Positions 7,765-14,381 of a stretch of 38,195 nucleotides of DNA are shown piece after piece. This DNA comes from Sulfuricurvum sp. (GTDB taxonomy: Bacteria; Campylobacterota; Campylobacteria; Campylobacterales; Sulfurimonadaceae), in assembly GCA_020721585.1 (NCBI GenBank), contig DYMK01000015.1:1-38195 (forward strand), written 5' to 3'. Below the pieces are notes generated by a model. It saw nothing but the letters and a program-made list of their open reading frames with translations. It made no database searches and was not told the DNA's origin. The translations under genes and the position numbers were made by a program. Positions within the stretch are counted from its first letter, which is position 1; each line of letters opens with the position of its first letter.

Positions 7765-8172
7765 TTATTCTTCGGTGAGAATGGTCTCAAGGGTCAGGGT
7801 TGCCAAAAAAAGATCAACTTTGGTTTGGAGACGGTTGAGAAACGGCCATAATGAGCAACTGGGGGCTTTGTTGGAGGGGCATTCCTCTTGGGAGGGGGAA
7901 CAGCTAAAGACCGCGGGACTCTTCCCATCGGCTGCTTCCATCACCTCTAACATGGTGATCTTGCCGCTTTCGCGCGCCAATTCAAACCCTCCATTAACCC
8001 CTTTGTAGGAGTTAAGAATCCCCTGACGGGCAAGAGCTTGGAGGATTTTAGCTAAAAAACTTTTGGAGATGTCCAATTCACGGGAAAGGGTATCGACATC
8101 CAGTGGCTTTTGGGCTTTGGCTAAAATAATGAGGGATAAAATAGCGTATTCGCTAGCACGGGTCATGAGCAT
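7765..8172 (-). CDS. Rrf2-family transcriptional regulator with Fe-S cysteines
   Basis: A winged-helix regulator of 135 residues. The start at 8172 is chosen because AAGGAG lies seven bases upstream and the protein then begins MLMTRASEYAI, as Rrf2 proteins do; the longer frame to 8223 runs into the promoter. The HTH covers about residues 20-55 (DVDTLSRELDISKSFLAKIL), followed by the Rrf2 'GVNGGFELAR' wing. Three cysteines (CSPSQEEC, then C after PSNKAPS) sit where IscR/NsrR-type members bind an Fe-S cluster. It may therefore sense iron-sulfur status, NO or redox. It diverges from rpsO. Confidence 0.9.
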   Translation of the reverse strand: MLMTRASEYAILSLIILAKAQKPLDVDTLSRELDISKSFLAKILQALARQGILNSYKGVNGGFELARESGKITMLEVMEAADGKSPAVFSCSPSQEECPSNKAPSCSLWPFLNRLQTKVDLFLATLTLETILTEE

Positions 8173-8205
8173 CGATGGTCTCCTTTCTATTGCGTTAGGG
8201 GGGGT

Positions 8206-8266
8206 ATTATAGCCAAATATCATTAGCGGGAAGTTTTACCGCAAAAAGTAATTTTTTGGCTATAAT
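8206..8266. promoter_or_regulatory. Divergent promoters of the Rrf2 gene and rpsO
   Basis: A minus-strand TATAAT (8211-8206) precedes the Rrf2 gene and a plus-strand TATAAT (8261-8266) precedes rpsO. Both sit in the same context, TTTGGCTATAAT, an extended -10. Neither has a convincing -35 hexamer; the rpsO side has a T/A-rich stretch, as seen in Campylobacterota promoters. Confidence 0.6.
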
Positions 8267-8320
8267 TTCGCCTCTGCTTGAGACCCTCAAGTAAATTACA
8301 CTACCCATCAGGAGGCTATT

Positions 8321-8596
8321 ATGGCTTTAGATACGGCTAAAAAAATGGAAATTATCAAAGCGTTCCAACGAACCGAAGGTGACACAGGATCAAGCGAAGT
8401 ACAAATCGCGTTGTTGTCAAAACGTATTAGTGACTTAACAGAACACCTTAAAGTGTTCAAAAAAGACCACTCTTCACGTCTTGGTTTGTTGAAATTGGTA
8501 GGTCAACGTCGTCGTTTGATGCGTTATTTGAAACGTACCAACCGCACAAGCTACAACACGTTGATCGCTGAACTTGCTATCCGCGACAATATCTAA
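8321..8596 (+). CDS. rpsO: 30S ribosomal protein S15
   Basis: A 91-residue protein, close to the normal 89-residue length, that binds the central domain of 16S rRNA early in small-subunit assembly. Typical S15 segments are [16 protein letters not shown] (about 21-36), [15 protein letters not shown] with the rRNA-binding His/Asp/Ser cluster, and [12 protein letters not shown] perfect AGGAGG stands seven bases before the ATG. The ~54-nt leader after the predicted start site could hold an autoregulatory fold, but I cannot show one. A good terminator follows, so it is a single-gene unit here. Confidence 0.98.
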   Translation: MALDTAKKMEIIKAFQRTEGDTGSSEVQIALLSKRISDLTEHLKVFKKDHSSRLGLLKLVGQRRRLMRYLKRTNRTSYNTLIAELAIRDNI

Positions 8597-8607
8597 ATTT
8601 CCCTCTT

Positions 8608-8633
8608 ATCCCTTCCTCCGAGGGGATTTTTCT
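8608..8633 (+). terminator. Rho-independent terminator of rpsO
   Basis: ATCCCTTC-CTCC-GAGGGGAT forms an 8-bp stem (one T-G pair) with a 4-nt loop, immediately followed by TTTTTCTT. It begins 11 bases after the rpsO stop. Confidence 0.85.
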
Positions 8634-8687
8634 TGTGTATCTCCCTTAATCTTACCCATTACTTCTTCTTTAACGTTAAATTAGGCA

Positions 8688-8705
8688 TAATAATCCAAAT
8701 TATTA
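8688..8705. promoter_or_regulatory. Perfect inverted repeat overlapping the promoter of the NifX-like gene
   Basis: TAATAAT-CCAA-ATTATTA is a perfect 7-bp inverted repeat. It overlaps the likely -10 CATAAT (8686-8691) and ends directly before the AGGAG Shine-Dalgarno. Its position suits an operator or a weak RNA hairpin at the transcript start. As it is pure A/T in its arms, chance is possible. Confidence 0.4.
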
Positions 8706-8717
8706 GGAGAAACTATT

Positions 8718-9116
8718 ATGAAAATTGCTGTACCCGTCGTCGATGACACCCTTAAAATGGCAGGAAATGCGGGGCATACCCCCTATTTTGCGGTCTTTAC
8801 CCTCACCGGTGGGATGTTTAAAAGTTTTATTTTAGAGGGTGTACGCCCCAATCCCAAAGTGGCGAATGACGATCATCACCACCATGACCACGATGATCAC
8901 CACACCTGTGACCATGATGAGGGGGACATCGAACACATCAAAGCGCACGATACGATGGCGCAAGCGATTCACGATTGTAACTATCTGGTGGTCAAAATGG
9001 CGTGTAAAAACACCGCCAAAAGTATGAGCCAAGTAGGGATTAAACTCAAAAAATACAACGGAACCCACTCTAACGCCCAAGAAATTCTCAAAGAGCTTTC
9101 CGCGCAGTTTGTTTAA
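8718..9116 (+). CDS. NifX/NifB-C-terminal-like protein with a His-rich metal-binding insert
   Basis: A 132-residue protein of the dinitrogenase iron-molybdenum cofactor-binding (Nitro_FeMo-Co) fold. It begins MKIAVPVVDD, has GHTPYFAVF (19-27), and ends with 'MACKNTAKSM...GIKLKKYNG', where family members bind clusters or metals. Between the two halves (about residues 51-68) lies an unusual run of His and Asp with one Cys, able to bind Ni, Co or Zn. No nitrogenase genes are nearby, so a general metal or cluster carrier role is more likely than FeMo-co synthesis. It is preceded by AGGAG and followed by repeat debris. Confidence 0.8.
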   Translation: MKIAVPVVDDTLKMAGNAGHTPYFAVFTLTGGMFKSFILEGVRPNPKVANDDHHHHDHDDHHTCDHDEGDIEHIKAHDTMAQAIHDCNYLVVKMACKNTAKSMSQVGIKLKKYNGTHSNAQEILKELSAQFV

Positions 9117-9120
9117 ATCC

Positions 9121-9194
9121 GTCACCCTGAGCTTTTCCCCCGTCACCCTACCCAGCGCACCTCGTCACCCTGAGCTTGACTCAGGGTCTAAAAG
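9121..9194. repeat. Intergenic repeat cluster, copy 2 (one full and two truncated units)
   Basis: GTCACCCTGAGCTT at 9121-9134, GTCACCCT at 9142-9149, and a full unit GTCACCCTGAGC...TCAGGGTCTAAAAG from 9164. The full unit matches that at 217-246. The truncated head-to-tail copies suggest replication slippage or repeated insertion. Confidence 0.8.
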
Positions 9195-9200
9195 ACGTGC

Positions 9201-9800
9201 TTAATCCACCAACACAATCCCCATCGACTCAAGCAAAAACAATGCCTCGTAGCGGTTGAAGATTGCCCCCTTGAGATGGTTGGAGCGTACATCGATAGAG
9301 GTGTTGGAAGAGTCGGTGAAATTTGAGCCTTCGAGGTGGGTGTTACCGAACAGCGCTCCTTTAAAATCGCTCAAACTAAAGTCCGCTTTTTTAAAACTTC
9401 CATTGCGAAAATCAACCTCTTTAGCTCGGCACTCCCGCATCACCAACCCTTCCAAATTCAAACCAAAAAAATTGCTGTCATTAAGAATACACTCGTGAAA
9501 ACGTAAGGGATCGGCATTGAGCAAACTCTTCCAATCCGCCATCGTCCAATCGATCCCGATCATCTTGCACGAGACAAACTCGACATCGCTCATTTTGCTA
9601 CTGGTGAGTTTCATCAGGCTCAGATTGCAGTTTTCGAAATGGCATTCGGTAAATTTACAAGACGAAAAAAAGGTCTCGCTAAAATCACACGAGACGAATG
9701 TGCAGTCATCGAATTCAGCTTTGGTGATCTTTTTGCCGTGGAGATCGATACCCTCGAATTTTTCGGCGAATACGTCCATGTTGTCGGTGATAGGGGTCAT
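9201..9800 (-). CDS. Pentapeptide-repeat protein
   Basis: A 199-residue protein built of degenerate five-residue repeats with a central Phe/Leu and preceding small residue or Cys, for example CTFVSCDFSETFFSSCKF (about 33-50), ADFSLSDFKGALF and GSNFTDSS. Such repeats fold as a right-handed quadrilateral beta helix, as in Qnr and MfpA, some of which mimic DNA and protect gyrase. There are many cysteines in the first half and no signal peptide. The start is uncertain: ATG 9800 and an in-frame ATG at 9779 both lack a clear Shine-Dalgarno. The function cannot be told from the repeat alone. Confidence 0.85.
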   Translation of the reverse strand: MTPITDNMDVFAEKFEGIDLHGKKITKAEFDDCTFVSCDFSETFFSSCKFTECHFENCNLSLMKLTSSKMSDVEFVSCKMIGIDWTMADWKSLLNADPLRFHECILNDSNFFGLNLEGLVMRECRAKEVDFRNGSFKKADFSLSDFKGALFGNTHLEGSNFTDSSNTSIDVRSNHLKGAIFNRYEALFLLESMGIVLVD

Positions 9801-9825
9801 GTTAATGCCAATTTAAAACAAGAAT

Positions 9826-10515
9826 CTAATTATAACTTCGTATTTCCGTATCAAAATTCGGGAACGTATATATGCCATTAATTTGAAGCCAAAAACCACC
9901 TTGATATTCTCTGCCAAGTCCAACTCTTAGATAAATAGATTCTTGTCTTCTTATAAAATCATTTATTATTTTGGGAAAGTTGGCATCATTAAAATGTTTC
10001 ATAGCATAGTTATAAAAACCTAAATCGGTAATAGAGAGAAATGAAAATCTTTTTTCATCATTATCCAATAAATTTAGTCTGATTTTAGCTTCTTTGAATC
10101 CATCCTTTACAATCTCAATATTTCGTGTGTTAATCTTAAGTGTTATGATGGATTTTGTTGGTGCGAAATCTTTTGGAATCACTTTTCCTTTTTCTGGAAA
10201 ATCATAGCCAAAGCCTTCACCGATACTACCAACCAAATCGCTCTCTAGTAACTCTTGAAATTCAGCAGAGCCACATATGCGTACTCTGCTGAGCTTTGTA
10301 TAGCGGCAATCTTCTGAATGTGGGTTTTCTATTTTTTCTAGTTTTGTAAAATCGCCATTAATCACATTGCCTGGTAAAATATTTAACCTTTTACAATCAG
10401 CTACAGAAACATACGGCAAAGGTCTTATGCACTGATTTGTCGCCATATTTATGCCAGCAATACATACAATCTCAGGATTGCTGAATCTCGTTAAATCCGT
10501 AATAATAATTTCCAT
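9826..10515 (-). CDS. Dual-OB-domain-like protein, third gene of the DUF488 cassette
   Basis: A 229-residue protein with the N-terminal pattern 'IVCIAGINMATNQCIRPLP', the hallmark of proteins annotated as dual OB domain-containing (about residues 17-35). A second all-beta region follows (about 120-229), ending in 'LGREYQGGFWLQINGIY'. The start at 10515 is preferred because AAGGA lies five bases upstream, whereas ATG 10521 touches that Shine-Dalgarno. It is 3-9 bp downstream of the second DUF488 gene and clearly in the same operon. AT-rich. OB folds suggest nucleic-acid binding, but this is inference. Confidence 0.65.
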   Translation of the reverse strand: MEIIITDLTRFSNPEIVCIAGINMATNQCIRPLPYVSVADCKRLNILPGNVINGDFTKLEKIENPHSEDCRYTKLSRVRICGSAEFQELLESDLVGSIGEGFGYDFPEKGKVIPKDFAPTKSIITLKINTRNIEIVKDGFKEAKIRLNLLDNDEKRFSFLSITDLGFYNYAMKHFNDANFPKIINDFIRRQESIYLRVGLGREYQGGFWLQINGIYTFPNFDTEIRSYN

Positions 10516-10524
10516 GCTCATCCT

Positions 10525-10959
10525 TTATAAGTGCTTAATATTTACGTTGTCAAAATGCTTAGCAATATATTCTGCTGCTAATCTCCGATGACATTGTTTA
10601 GCTGTTGGTTCACTGCACAATAAAACTGCATTTTCAAATTCTAAAATAGATATTTTTTTCAAAATATCTCTATTCGCTAAAATTTGGTTGTATTGTTTCT
10701 CATACTCTTGCCAATCAATTACTTTATTTTGATACCCATTCAACAGCTCTTTTGTCGGAGCAAATTCTGTTTTATACTCATAGGCAATATTATGAATTTT
10801 TAATAAATAGGGCAAATGCTTTGCATTTGCAAAACCTGCAAGTTGCGATTGATTATTTAATCTTATATCAATTAATTTTTTTACGCCATTTTGAGTCAAT
10901 GAGGTAAAAAACTCTTCTGCACTTTTTTGAGTATACCCGATAGTAAACAGATTCATCAT
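10525..10959 (-). CDS. DUF488 family protein (second copy)
   Basis: A 144-residue DUF488 protein. It has the N-terminal 'LFTIGYTQKSAEEFF', the 'KLIDIR' strand followed by a loop (about 28-33), and the C-terminal LLCSEPTAKQCHRRL (about 113-127), the conserved Cys...CHR signature of the family. Its ATG overlaps the stop of the first DUF488 gene by 4 nt (ATGA). At 144 residues it is shorter than the upstream copy and the sequences differ widely, so the pair is probably not a recent duplication. The biochemical activity of the family is unknown to me. Confidence 0.85.
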   Translation of the reverse strand: MMNLFTIGYTQKSAEEFFTSLTQNGVKKLIDIRLNNQSQLAGFANAKHLPYLLKIHNIAYEYKTEFAPTKELLNGYQNKVIDWQEYEKQYNQILANRDILKKISILEFENAVLLCSEPTAKQCHRRLAAEYIAKHFDNVNIKHL

Positions 10960-11579
10960 TCATCCCCTTCTTTTGTTATTGCATTATAGGCAATGTCAAT
11001 ATTTCTTAATTCATATGCCAAATTTAATTGCTCTTCAATACGAATATCTGGATTAAATAAATCTACTGCTGGAATTTTTTTCTCATATTTTTTTAATAAT
11101 TTTTCTTCAAGCTCTTTATGCTGCACAATTTTATCGGGATAAATATGATTTACATTTATTGATATTTTTGATAAAAACTCCGAAATCAATCCAAATCTAT
11201 GACAATCAAATGCCTCTTTTTCAGAGCACATCAAAGAAATGTTATATCCCTTCTCAATACCCCTTTCTAATCTCACAATACCATCTTGAAAATTTTTGGT
11301 TTCTTGCACTTTTTTAAAATTTACTTTTCCATTATCAAAAAGAAGACCTTTATCTTCGTATCTTGCACCAAGAGTATCCCCCATAAAAATATAACAGATT
11401 GCATTTTGCTTCAAATATTGTTTCAATAATTCTTTGTTATATTGTGGTGCAAATTTACTGTATGGAGTACTTCGGACATCTACAATCGTATTGATATTAT
11501 TATTTTGTAATAATTTTATAAAATCTTCAATTTCATATATTGAATGACCGACTGTATACAACTCTTTCAATAAATGCAC
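10956..11579 (-). CDS. DUF488 family protein (first copy)
   Basis: A 207-residue DUF488 protein with 'LYTVGHSIYEIEDFI' near the start, 'IVDVRSTPYSKF' (about 33-44) and LMCSEKEAFDCHRFGL (about 115-130), the family's Cys/CHR signature. It opens the three-gene cassette. The frame begins with GTG at 11579; a TTG at 11570 has a better-placed AAGGTG and may be the true start. The gene is rich in A+T, as are its two partners, in contrast to the flanking pentapeptide and kdsB genes. This suggests a transferred cassette. Confidence 0.85.
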   Translation of the reverse strand: MHLLKELYTVGHSIYEIEDFIKLLQNNNINTIVDVRSTPYSKFAPQYNKELLKQYLKQNAICYIFMGDTLGARYEDKGLLFDNGKVNFKKVQETKNFQDGIVRLERGIEKGYNISLMCSEKEAFDCHRFGLISEFLSKISINVNHIYPDKIVQHKELEEKLLKKYEKKIPAVDLFNPDIRIEEQLNLAYELRNIDIAYNAITKEGDE

Positions 11580-11686
11580 CTTCTACTTTTTCGTATAAAT
11601 AACTTCAAATCTTACTTCCTATATACTAAAGAAGAGTTGAGTAATTTCCCTCTTCAACGCCTTATTTTTTACCTGATCATAAATCA

Positions 11687-11710
11687 CACCCTTCGACAAG
11701 CTCAGGGCGA
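11687..11710. repeat. Isolated repeat unit (CACCCTTCGACAAGCTCAGGGCGA type)
   Basis: A CCCTTCGACAAGCTCAGGG palindromic unit related in style to the other GTCACCCTGA units of the window but with a different loop. It lies between the DUF488 cassette and the small antitoxin-like gene. Confidence 0.55.
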
Positions 11711-11721
11711 ATGGAAAAGAC

Positions 11722-11898
11722 TTAATCAACATATTGAGAAATCACCCGATCAAATCCTTCATCAATACTCATATATTCACCCCGCTCGATTTGCTCCATC
11801 GCCTCTTTAACTTCAGATTTGAGCTGTGCATGGGTACAGTTGTGTTTATCAGAAGAGATAACCGTAATACTCTTATCATTACTATTACACCCATCCAT
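11722..11898 (-). CDS. Small antitoxin-like protein (unpaired)
   Basis: A 58-residue protein starting at ATG 11898, chosen because AAGGA lies five bases upstream; a TTG at 11916 would be the only longer start. The C-terminal half, LKSEVKEAMEQIERGEYMSI, resembles the tail of ParD/RHH-type antitoxins ('...I.RGEY....'). The N-terminal part has few distinguishing residues. No toxin gene is adjacent on either side. It may be an orphan antitoxin or a remnant. Confidence 0.45.
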   Translation of the reverse strand: MDGCNSNDKSITVISSDKHNCTHAQLKSEVKEAMEQIERGEYMSIDEGFDRVISQYVD

Positions 11899-11938
11899 AG
11901 GATTCCTTACTAACAATTTTTTCTCATCATAGCAATTT

Positions 11939-12028
11939 TTGGAAGTGAGGCTTCAGCCTCGCATAGTTACTTTGTTGGAAGTTGCAGTGCTTACGAAACT
12001 TTTAGCGGGGCTAAAGCCCCACTTCCAA
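11939..12028. repeat. ~90-bp inverted-repeat (MITE-like) element
   Basis: The ends are inverted copies: TTGGAAGTGAGGC... at 11939 and ...GCCCCACTTCCAA at 12028. Each end also holds its own palindrome, GAGGCT-TC-AGCCTC on the left and GGGGCT-AA-AGCCCC on the right. The two palindromes differ at positions that keep pairing within each arm. The interior (about 11965-12003) has no ORF. The structure looks like a miniature transposable or REP-type element. Confidence 0.7.
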
Positions 12029-12156
12029 TGAAGTGCGTAACATCAGTTATTTATATATCCCTTCATACTCTTTCGTAACTTTTGAGGTGATTTCACCGTC
12101 TGGCATTTGGAAATAGGGAACTCCGTCGCGACTGTAGCCATTCGAGTGCACTCGTT

Positions 12157-12483
12157 TTATTTGGCATAGAGTATTTTTCCGTTTTGCAGAATATCTACTC
12201 GGTAAAAATGGTCATCCCTGCTTTGGAGGAAATTATTGCTTGCCGCCAAAACATCAAATCCAATCTCATGTTTAAAAATCAAATCACGCAACTGTTTTCG
12301 TGCAGCCAACCGATACTCACGGGCATGAGAGGGATCGATGTCTTTGACTAAAAAGAGGTCAATGTCACTCTCTTTAGTCGGAGTTCCGTAGGCGTACGAT
12401 CCAAAGAGGATAATTTTATCAGGATCGAGAGGTTTTAGACGTTCGATGATTTCATCTTTTAATGTGTCCATGTTGAGAATCAC
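12157..12483 (-). CDS. MNT-type nucleotidyltransferase domain protein
   Basis: A 108-residue minimal nucleotidyltransferase. The signature GSYAYGTPTKESDIDLFLV (about 28-46) has the GS motif and the paired aspartates (SDIDL) for metal and NTP binding. A further acidic residue lies in 'IGFDVLAA'. The GTG start at 12483 is preferred because AGGAGGG is five bases upstream and a minus-strand TATAAT (12515-12510) would start RNA at about 12503. ATG 12471 is possible. Related MntA antitoxins AMPylate HEPN toxins, but no HEPN gene follows. Only ~100 bp of unrecognised sequence lie before the hairpin element. Confidence 0.8.
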   Translation of the reverse strand: MILNMDTLKDEIIERLKPLDPDKIILFGSYAYGTPTKESDIDLFLVKDIDPSHAREYRLAARKQLRDLIFKHEIGFDVLAASNNFLQSRDDHFYRVDILQNGKILYAK

Positions 12484-12509
12484 TAATCCCTCCTCTCGCA
12501 AAGTGTTAA

Positions 12510-12515
12510 ATTATA
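12510..12515 (-). promoter_or_regulatory. -10 box for the nucleotidyltransferase gene
   Basis: TATAAT on the minus strand, about 27 bp before the favoured GTG start. It argues against the longer TTG start at 12501, which would lie at the transcript start. Confidence 0.45.
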
Positions 12516-12546
12516 CTCCAAAATCAATAAATTTTTAGGTGTTACA

Positions 12547-13266
12547 TCACACCCCAAAAATCTTTTTCGCCCGTTCCAAATCCTCTAGCGTGTCGATCCC
12601 AAACCCGCTGCTGGCGACCTTGACCATCGAGATTTTTTTGCCGTGATACAAGGCGCGGAGCTGTTCGAGCTTTTCGATGTCTTCAAGCGGTGCTTCGCCG
12701 AGGGCACAAAAGTCATGAAGTGATTTTTTGGTAAATCCATAAATCCCAATATGACCAAAATAGTTCGCCTCACCGCTACGGTTAAAGGGGATGGGGGAGC
12801 GGGAAAAATAGATCGCATTGTGATTGGCATCGGTGATCACTTTGACCAAATTGGGGTCTTGCGCCGATTCGGTATTGATCGCGTTGTAACAGCTTGCCAT
12901 GATGAAGGGGGCGTTTTGCGCTTTGAGGGCGGTGAGTCGTTCAATGAGCAATTCAAGAACTTCGGTCTCGATAAATGGCTCATCGGCTTGGACGTTGATA
13001 ATCAGCTCATCATCGGCACTATCGAGCAATTGGGCACACTCGTTGATACGGTCGGTACCACTTTTGTGGGTGGTGGAGGTCAGACGCGCTTCAATGCCGT
13101 GTGCAGCACAAATATCAAGTATCTTCTCATCATCGCACGCGACCACGACACGGTCGATAGATGCGACCCGTTTGGCAGTACGGATGACCATGGGCAATCC
13201 ACCAATATCAGCGAGTACTTTTTGGGGGAAACGGGTGGAAGCAAGACGGGCAGGGATGATAATCAT
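12547..13266 (-). CDS. kdsB: 3-deoxy-manno-octulosonate cytidylyltransferase (CMP-Kdo synthetase)
   Basis: Activates Kdo with CTP to give CMP-Kdo for the lipopolysaccharide inner core, in the cytoplasm. The 239-residue protein begins IIIPARLASTRFPQKVL, the nucleotide-binding signature of the family. It also has VVVACDD (Asp pair, about 40-46), 'STTHKSGTDRINE' (about 64-76) and NVQADEPFIE (about 90-99), the metal and sugar-binding segment. The length is normal. It diverges from the TrmN6-like gene, with a 54-bp gap between the two starts. Certain as to family. Confidence 0.95.
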   Translation of the reverse strand: MIIIPARLASTRFPQKVLADIGGLPMVIRTAKRVASIDRVVVACDDEKILDICAAHGIEARLTSTTHKSGTDRINECAQLLDSADDELIINVQADEPFIETEVLELLIERLTALKAQNAPFIMASCYNAINTESAQDPNLVKVITDANHNAIYFSRSPIPFNRSGEANYFGHIGIYGFTKKSLHDFCALGEAPLEDIEKLEQLRALYHGKKISMVKVASSGFGIDTLEDLERAKKIFGV

Positions 13267-13285
13267 AGTTAAACCTAGTGAGAGA

Positions 13286-13291
13286 TATAAT
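13286..13291 (+). promoter_or_regulatory. -10 box of the trmN6-ykgJ-TPR-pyrX operon
   Basis: TATAAT in the kdsB/methyltransferase gap, about 30 bp before the ATG, followed by the AGAGG Shine-Dalgarno. There is no clear -35. Confidence 0.5.
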
Positions 13292-13320
13292 TGCTTAAAT
13301 CATAACAAAAAGAGGCGTAA

Positions 13321-14016
13321 ATGCTCCTTTATCAACCTGAAAATGGTTATTTTTACAACAGCGACTCTATTTTATTGTATGGGTTTATTGCTCAATTGAA
13401 CCTCAAAGGCAAAGTGCTTGACATCGGCGCGGGGTGTGGTATTGTGGGGCTTTTGACCGCTCAAGCGTTTCCTGCCATTACGTTAGAAGCGGTGGAAAAA
13501 CAGCCCATTTATGCCCAATTCGCCCGACGAAATGCCCAAATTAATGGAATTGGGTATACCTTGCATGAGGGGGATTTTCTGACATTGGGAGGGCATGGAA
13601 GTTACGATTGGATCGTCTCCAATCCCCCTTTTTATCACGAAGGGTCAGCGCGTTCAGACAATGCGATGATTCACCAAGCCCGCTATAATGTGCACTTACC
13701 CATTGAGGCGTTAGCCTCCAAAATGGCGAAATTACTCACCTCCAAAGGGGAAGCGGTGATCTGTTATGATGCCCGTCAATTTGTCCCTTTGTCCAGTGCG
13801 TTTGAGCGTAGTGGATTAAGAGTGTGTACTGTACAATTCGTCCATTCCAAAGGGGATCGTCCAAGTCACGTGGTGATGGTGCATCTGAAAAAAAACAGCC
13901 GATCGTTGGCGACTATTTTGCCCCCACTGATCGTATTTGAAGAGGATCACTACACCCCCGCTGTTAAAGCGATGTATCAAAAAGCAAAGGTGCACAGTAT
14001 TAAATGTCCGATCTAA
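13321..14016 (+). CDS. TrmN6-like N6-adenine methyltransferase (tRNA1(Val) type)
   Basis: A 231-residue class I SAM-dependent methyltransferase. SAM motif I is VLDIGAGCGIVGLL (32-45), an acidic end of strand 2 lies in EAVEK (about 56-60), and NPPFY (101-105) is the catalytic motif of N6-adenine enzymes. 'YQPENGYFYNSDSILL' at the start is the segment conserved in YfiC/TrmN6, which modifies A37 of tRNA1(Val). It heads a four-gene operon: its stop overlaps the next gene and the following genes are within a few bases. The exact substrate is inferred. Confidence 0.85.
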   Translation: MLLYQPENGYFYNSDSILLYGFIAQLNLKGKVLDIGAGCGIVGLLTAQAFPAITLEAVEKQPIYAQFARRNAQINGIGYTLHEGDFLTLGGHGSYDWIVSNPPFYHEGSARSDNAMIHQARYNVHLPIEALASKMAKLLTSKGEAVICYDARQFVPLSSAFERSGLRVCTVQFVHSKGDRPSHVVMVHLKKNSRSLATILPPLIVFEEDHYTPAVKAMYQKAKVHSIKCPI

Positions 14017-14381
14017 TGACCCAAGAGGGATTTTGTTATGCGTTTGATCCCAGCGCGTGTGCTTCGTGTGGTGGGAACTGCTGTACGGGTGAGAGTGGCA
14101 ATATTTTTGTTTCGGTCACCGAAATTAAGGCGATTGCGACCCTGTTGGAGATGGAAGAGTCGCTGTTTCGCCGCACGTTTTTACGCAAGGAGGGGTATCG
14201 TTACTCCTTGCTAGAAAAAGTGGTCAAAGGGTCGTATGACTGTGTCTTTTTTGATCGTACCGCTAATGGGTGCAGTATCTATCACGCGCGTCCGTTGCAG
14301 TGTCGAACGTTTCCGTTTTGGGACTATTTTCGGCACCGTGTGACGGAGCTAAAACACGAGTGTCCGGGGATCGTAGGATGA
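14004..14381 (+). CDS. YkgJ-family cysteine-cluster protein
   Basis: A 125-residue protein with an N-terminal CASCGGNCC cluster (Cys about 19, 22, 26, 27). A central Cys lies in YDCVFF and two more in NGCSIYHARPLQCRTFPFW, the pattern of the YkgJ/CxxCxxCC family (putative Zn or Fe-S binding). A final Cys is near the end (HECPG). The start is ambiguous: ATG 14004 overlaps the previous gene by 13 nt, while ATG 14016 forms a TAATG junction with its stop. The following gene starts inside its stop codon (ATGA). The function of the family is not established. Confidence 0.85.
   Translation: MSDLMTQEGFCYAFDPSACASCGGNCCTGESGNIFVSVTEIKAIATLLEMEESLFRRTFLRKEGYRYSLLEKVVKGSYDCVFFDRTANGCSIYHARPLQCRTFPFWDYFRHRVTELKHECPGIVG

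Noticed and set aside
11574-11810. Plus-strand 78-residue frame containing HTLRQAQGEW
   Set aside because: That peptide is the translation of the dispersed palindrome at 11687-11710. The rest lies antisense to the antitoxin-like gene and in non-coding DNA.
12047-12151. 34-codon minus-strand frame from GTG 12151 (VHSNGYSRDGVPYFQMP...)
   Set aside because: The codon sense looks plausible but there is no Shine-Dalgarno, no recognised family, and the frame runs back into the nucleotidyltransferase gene. It could be a remnant, so it is not listed as a gene.
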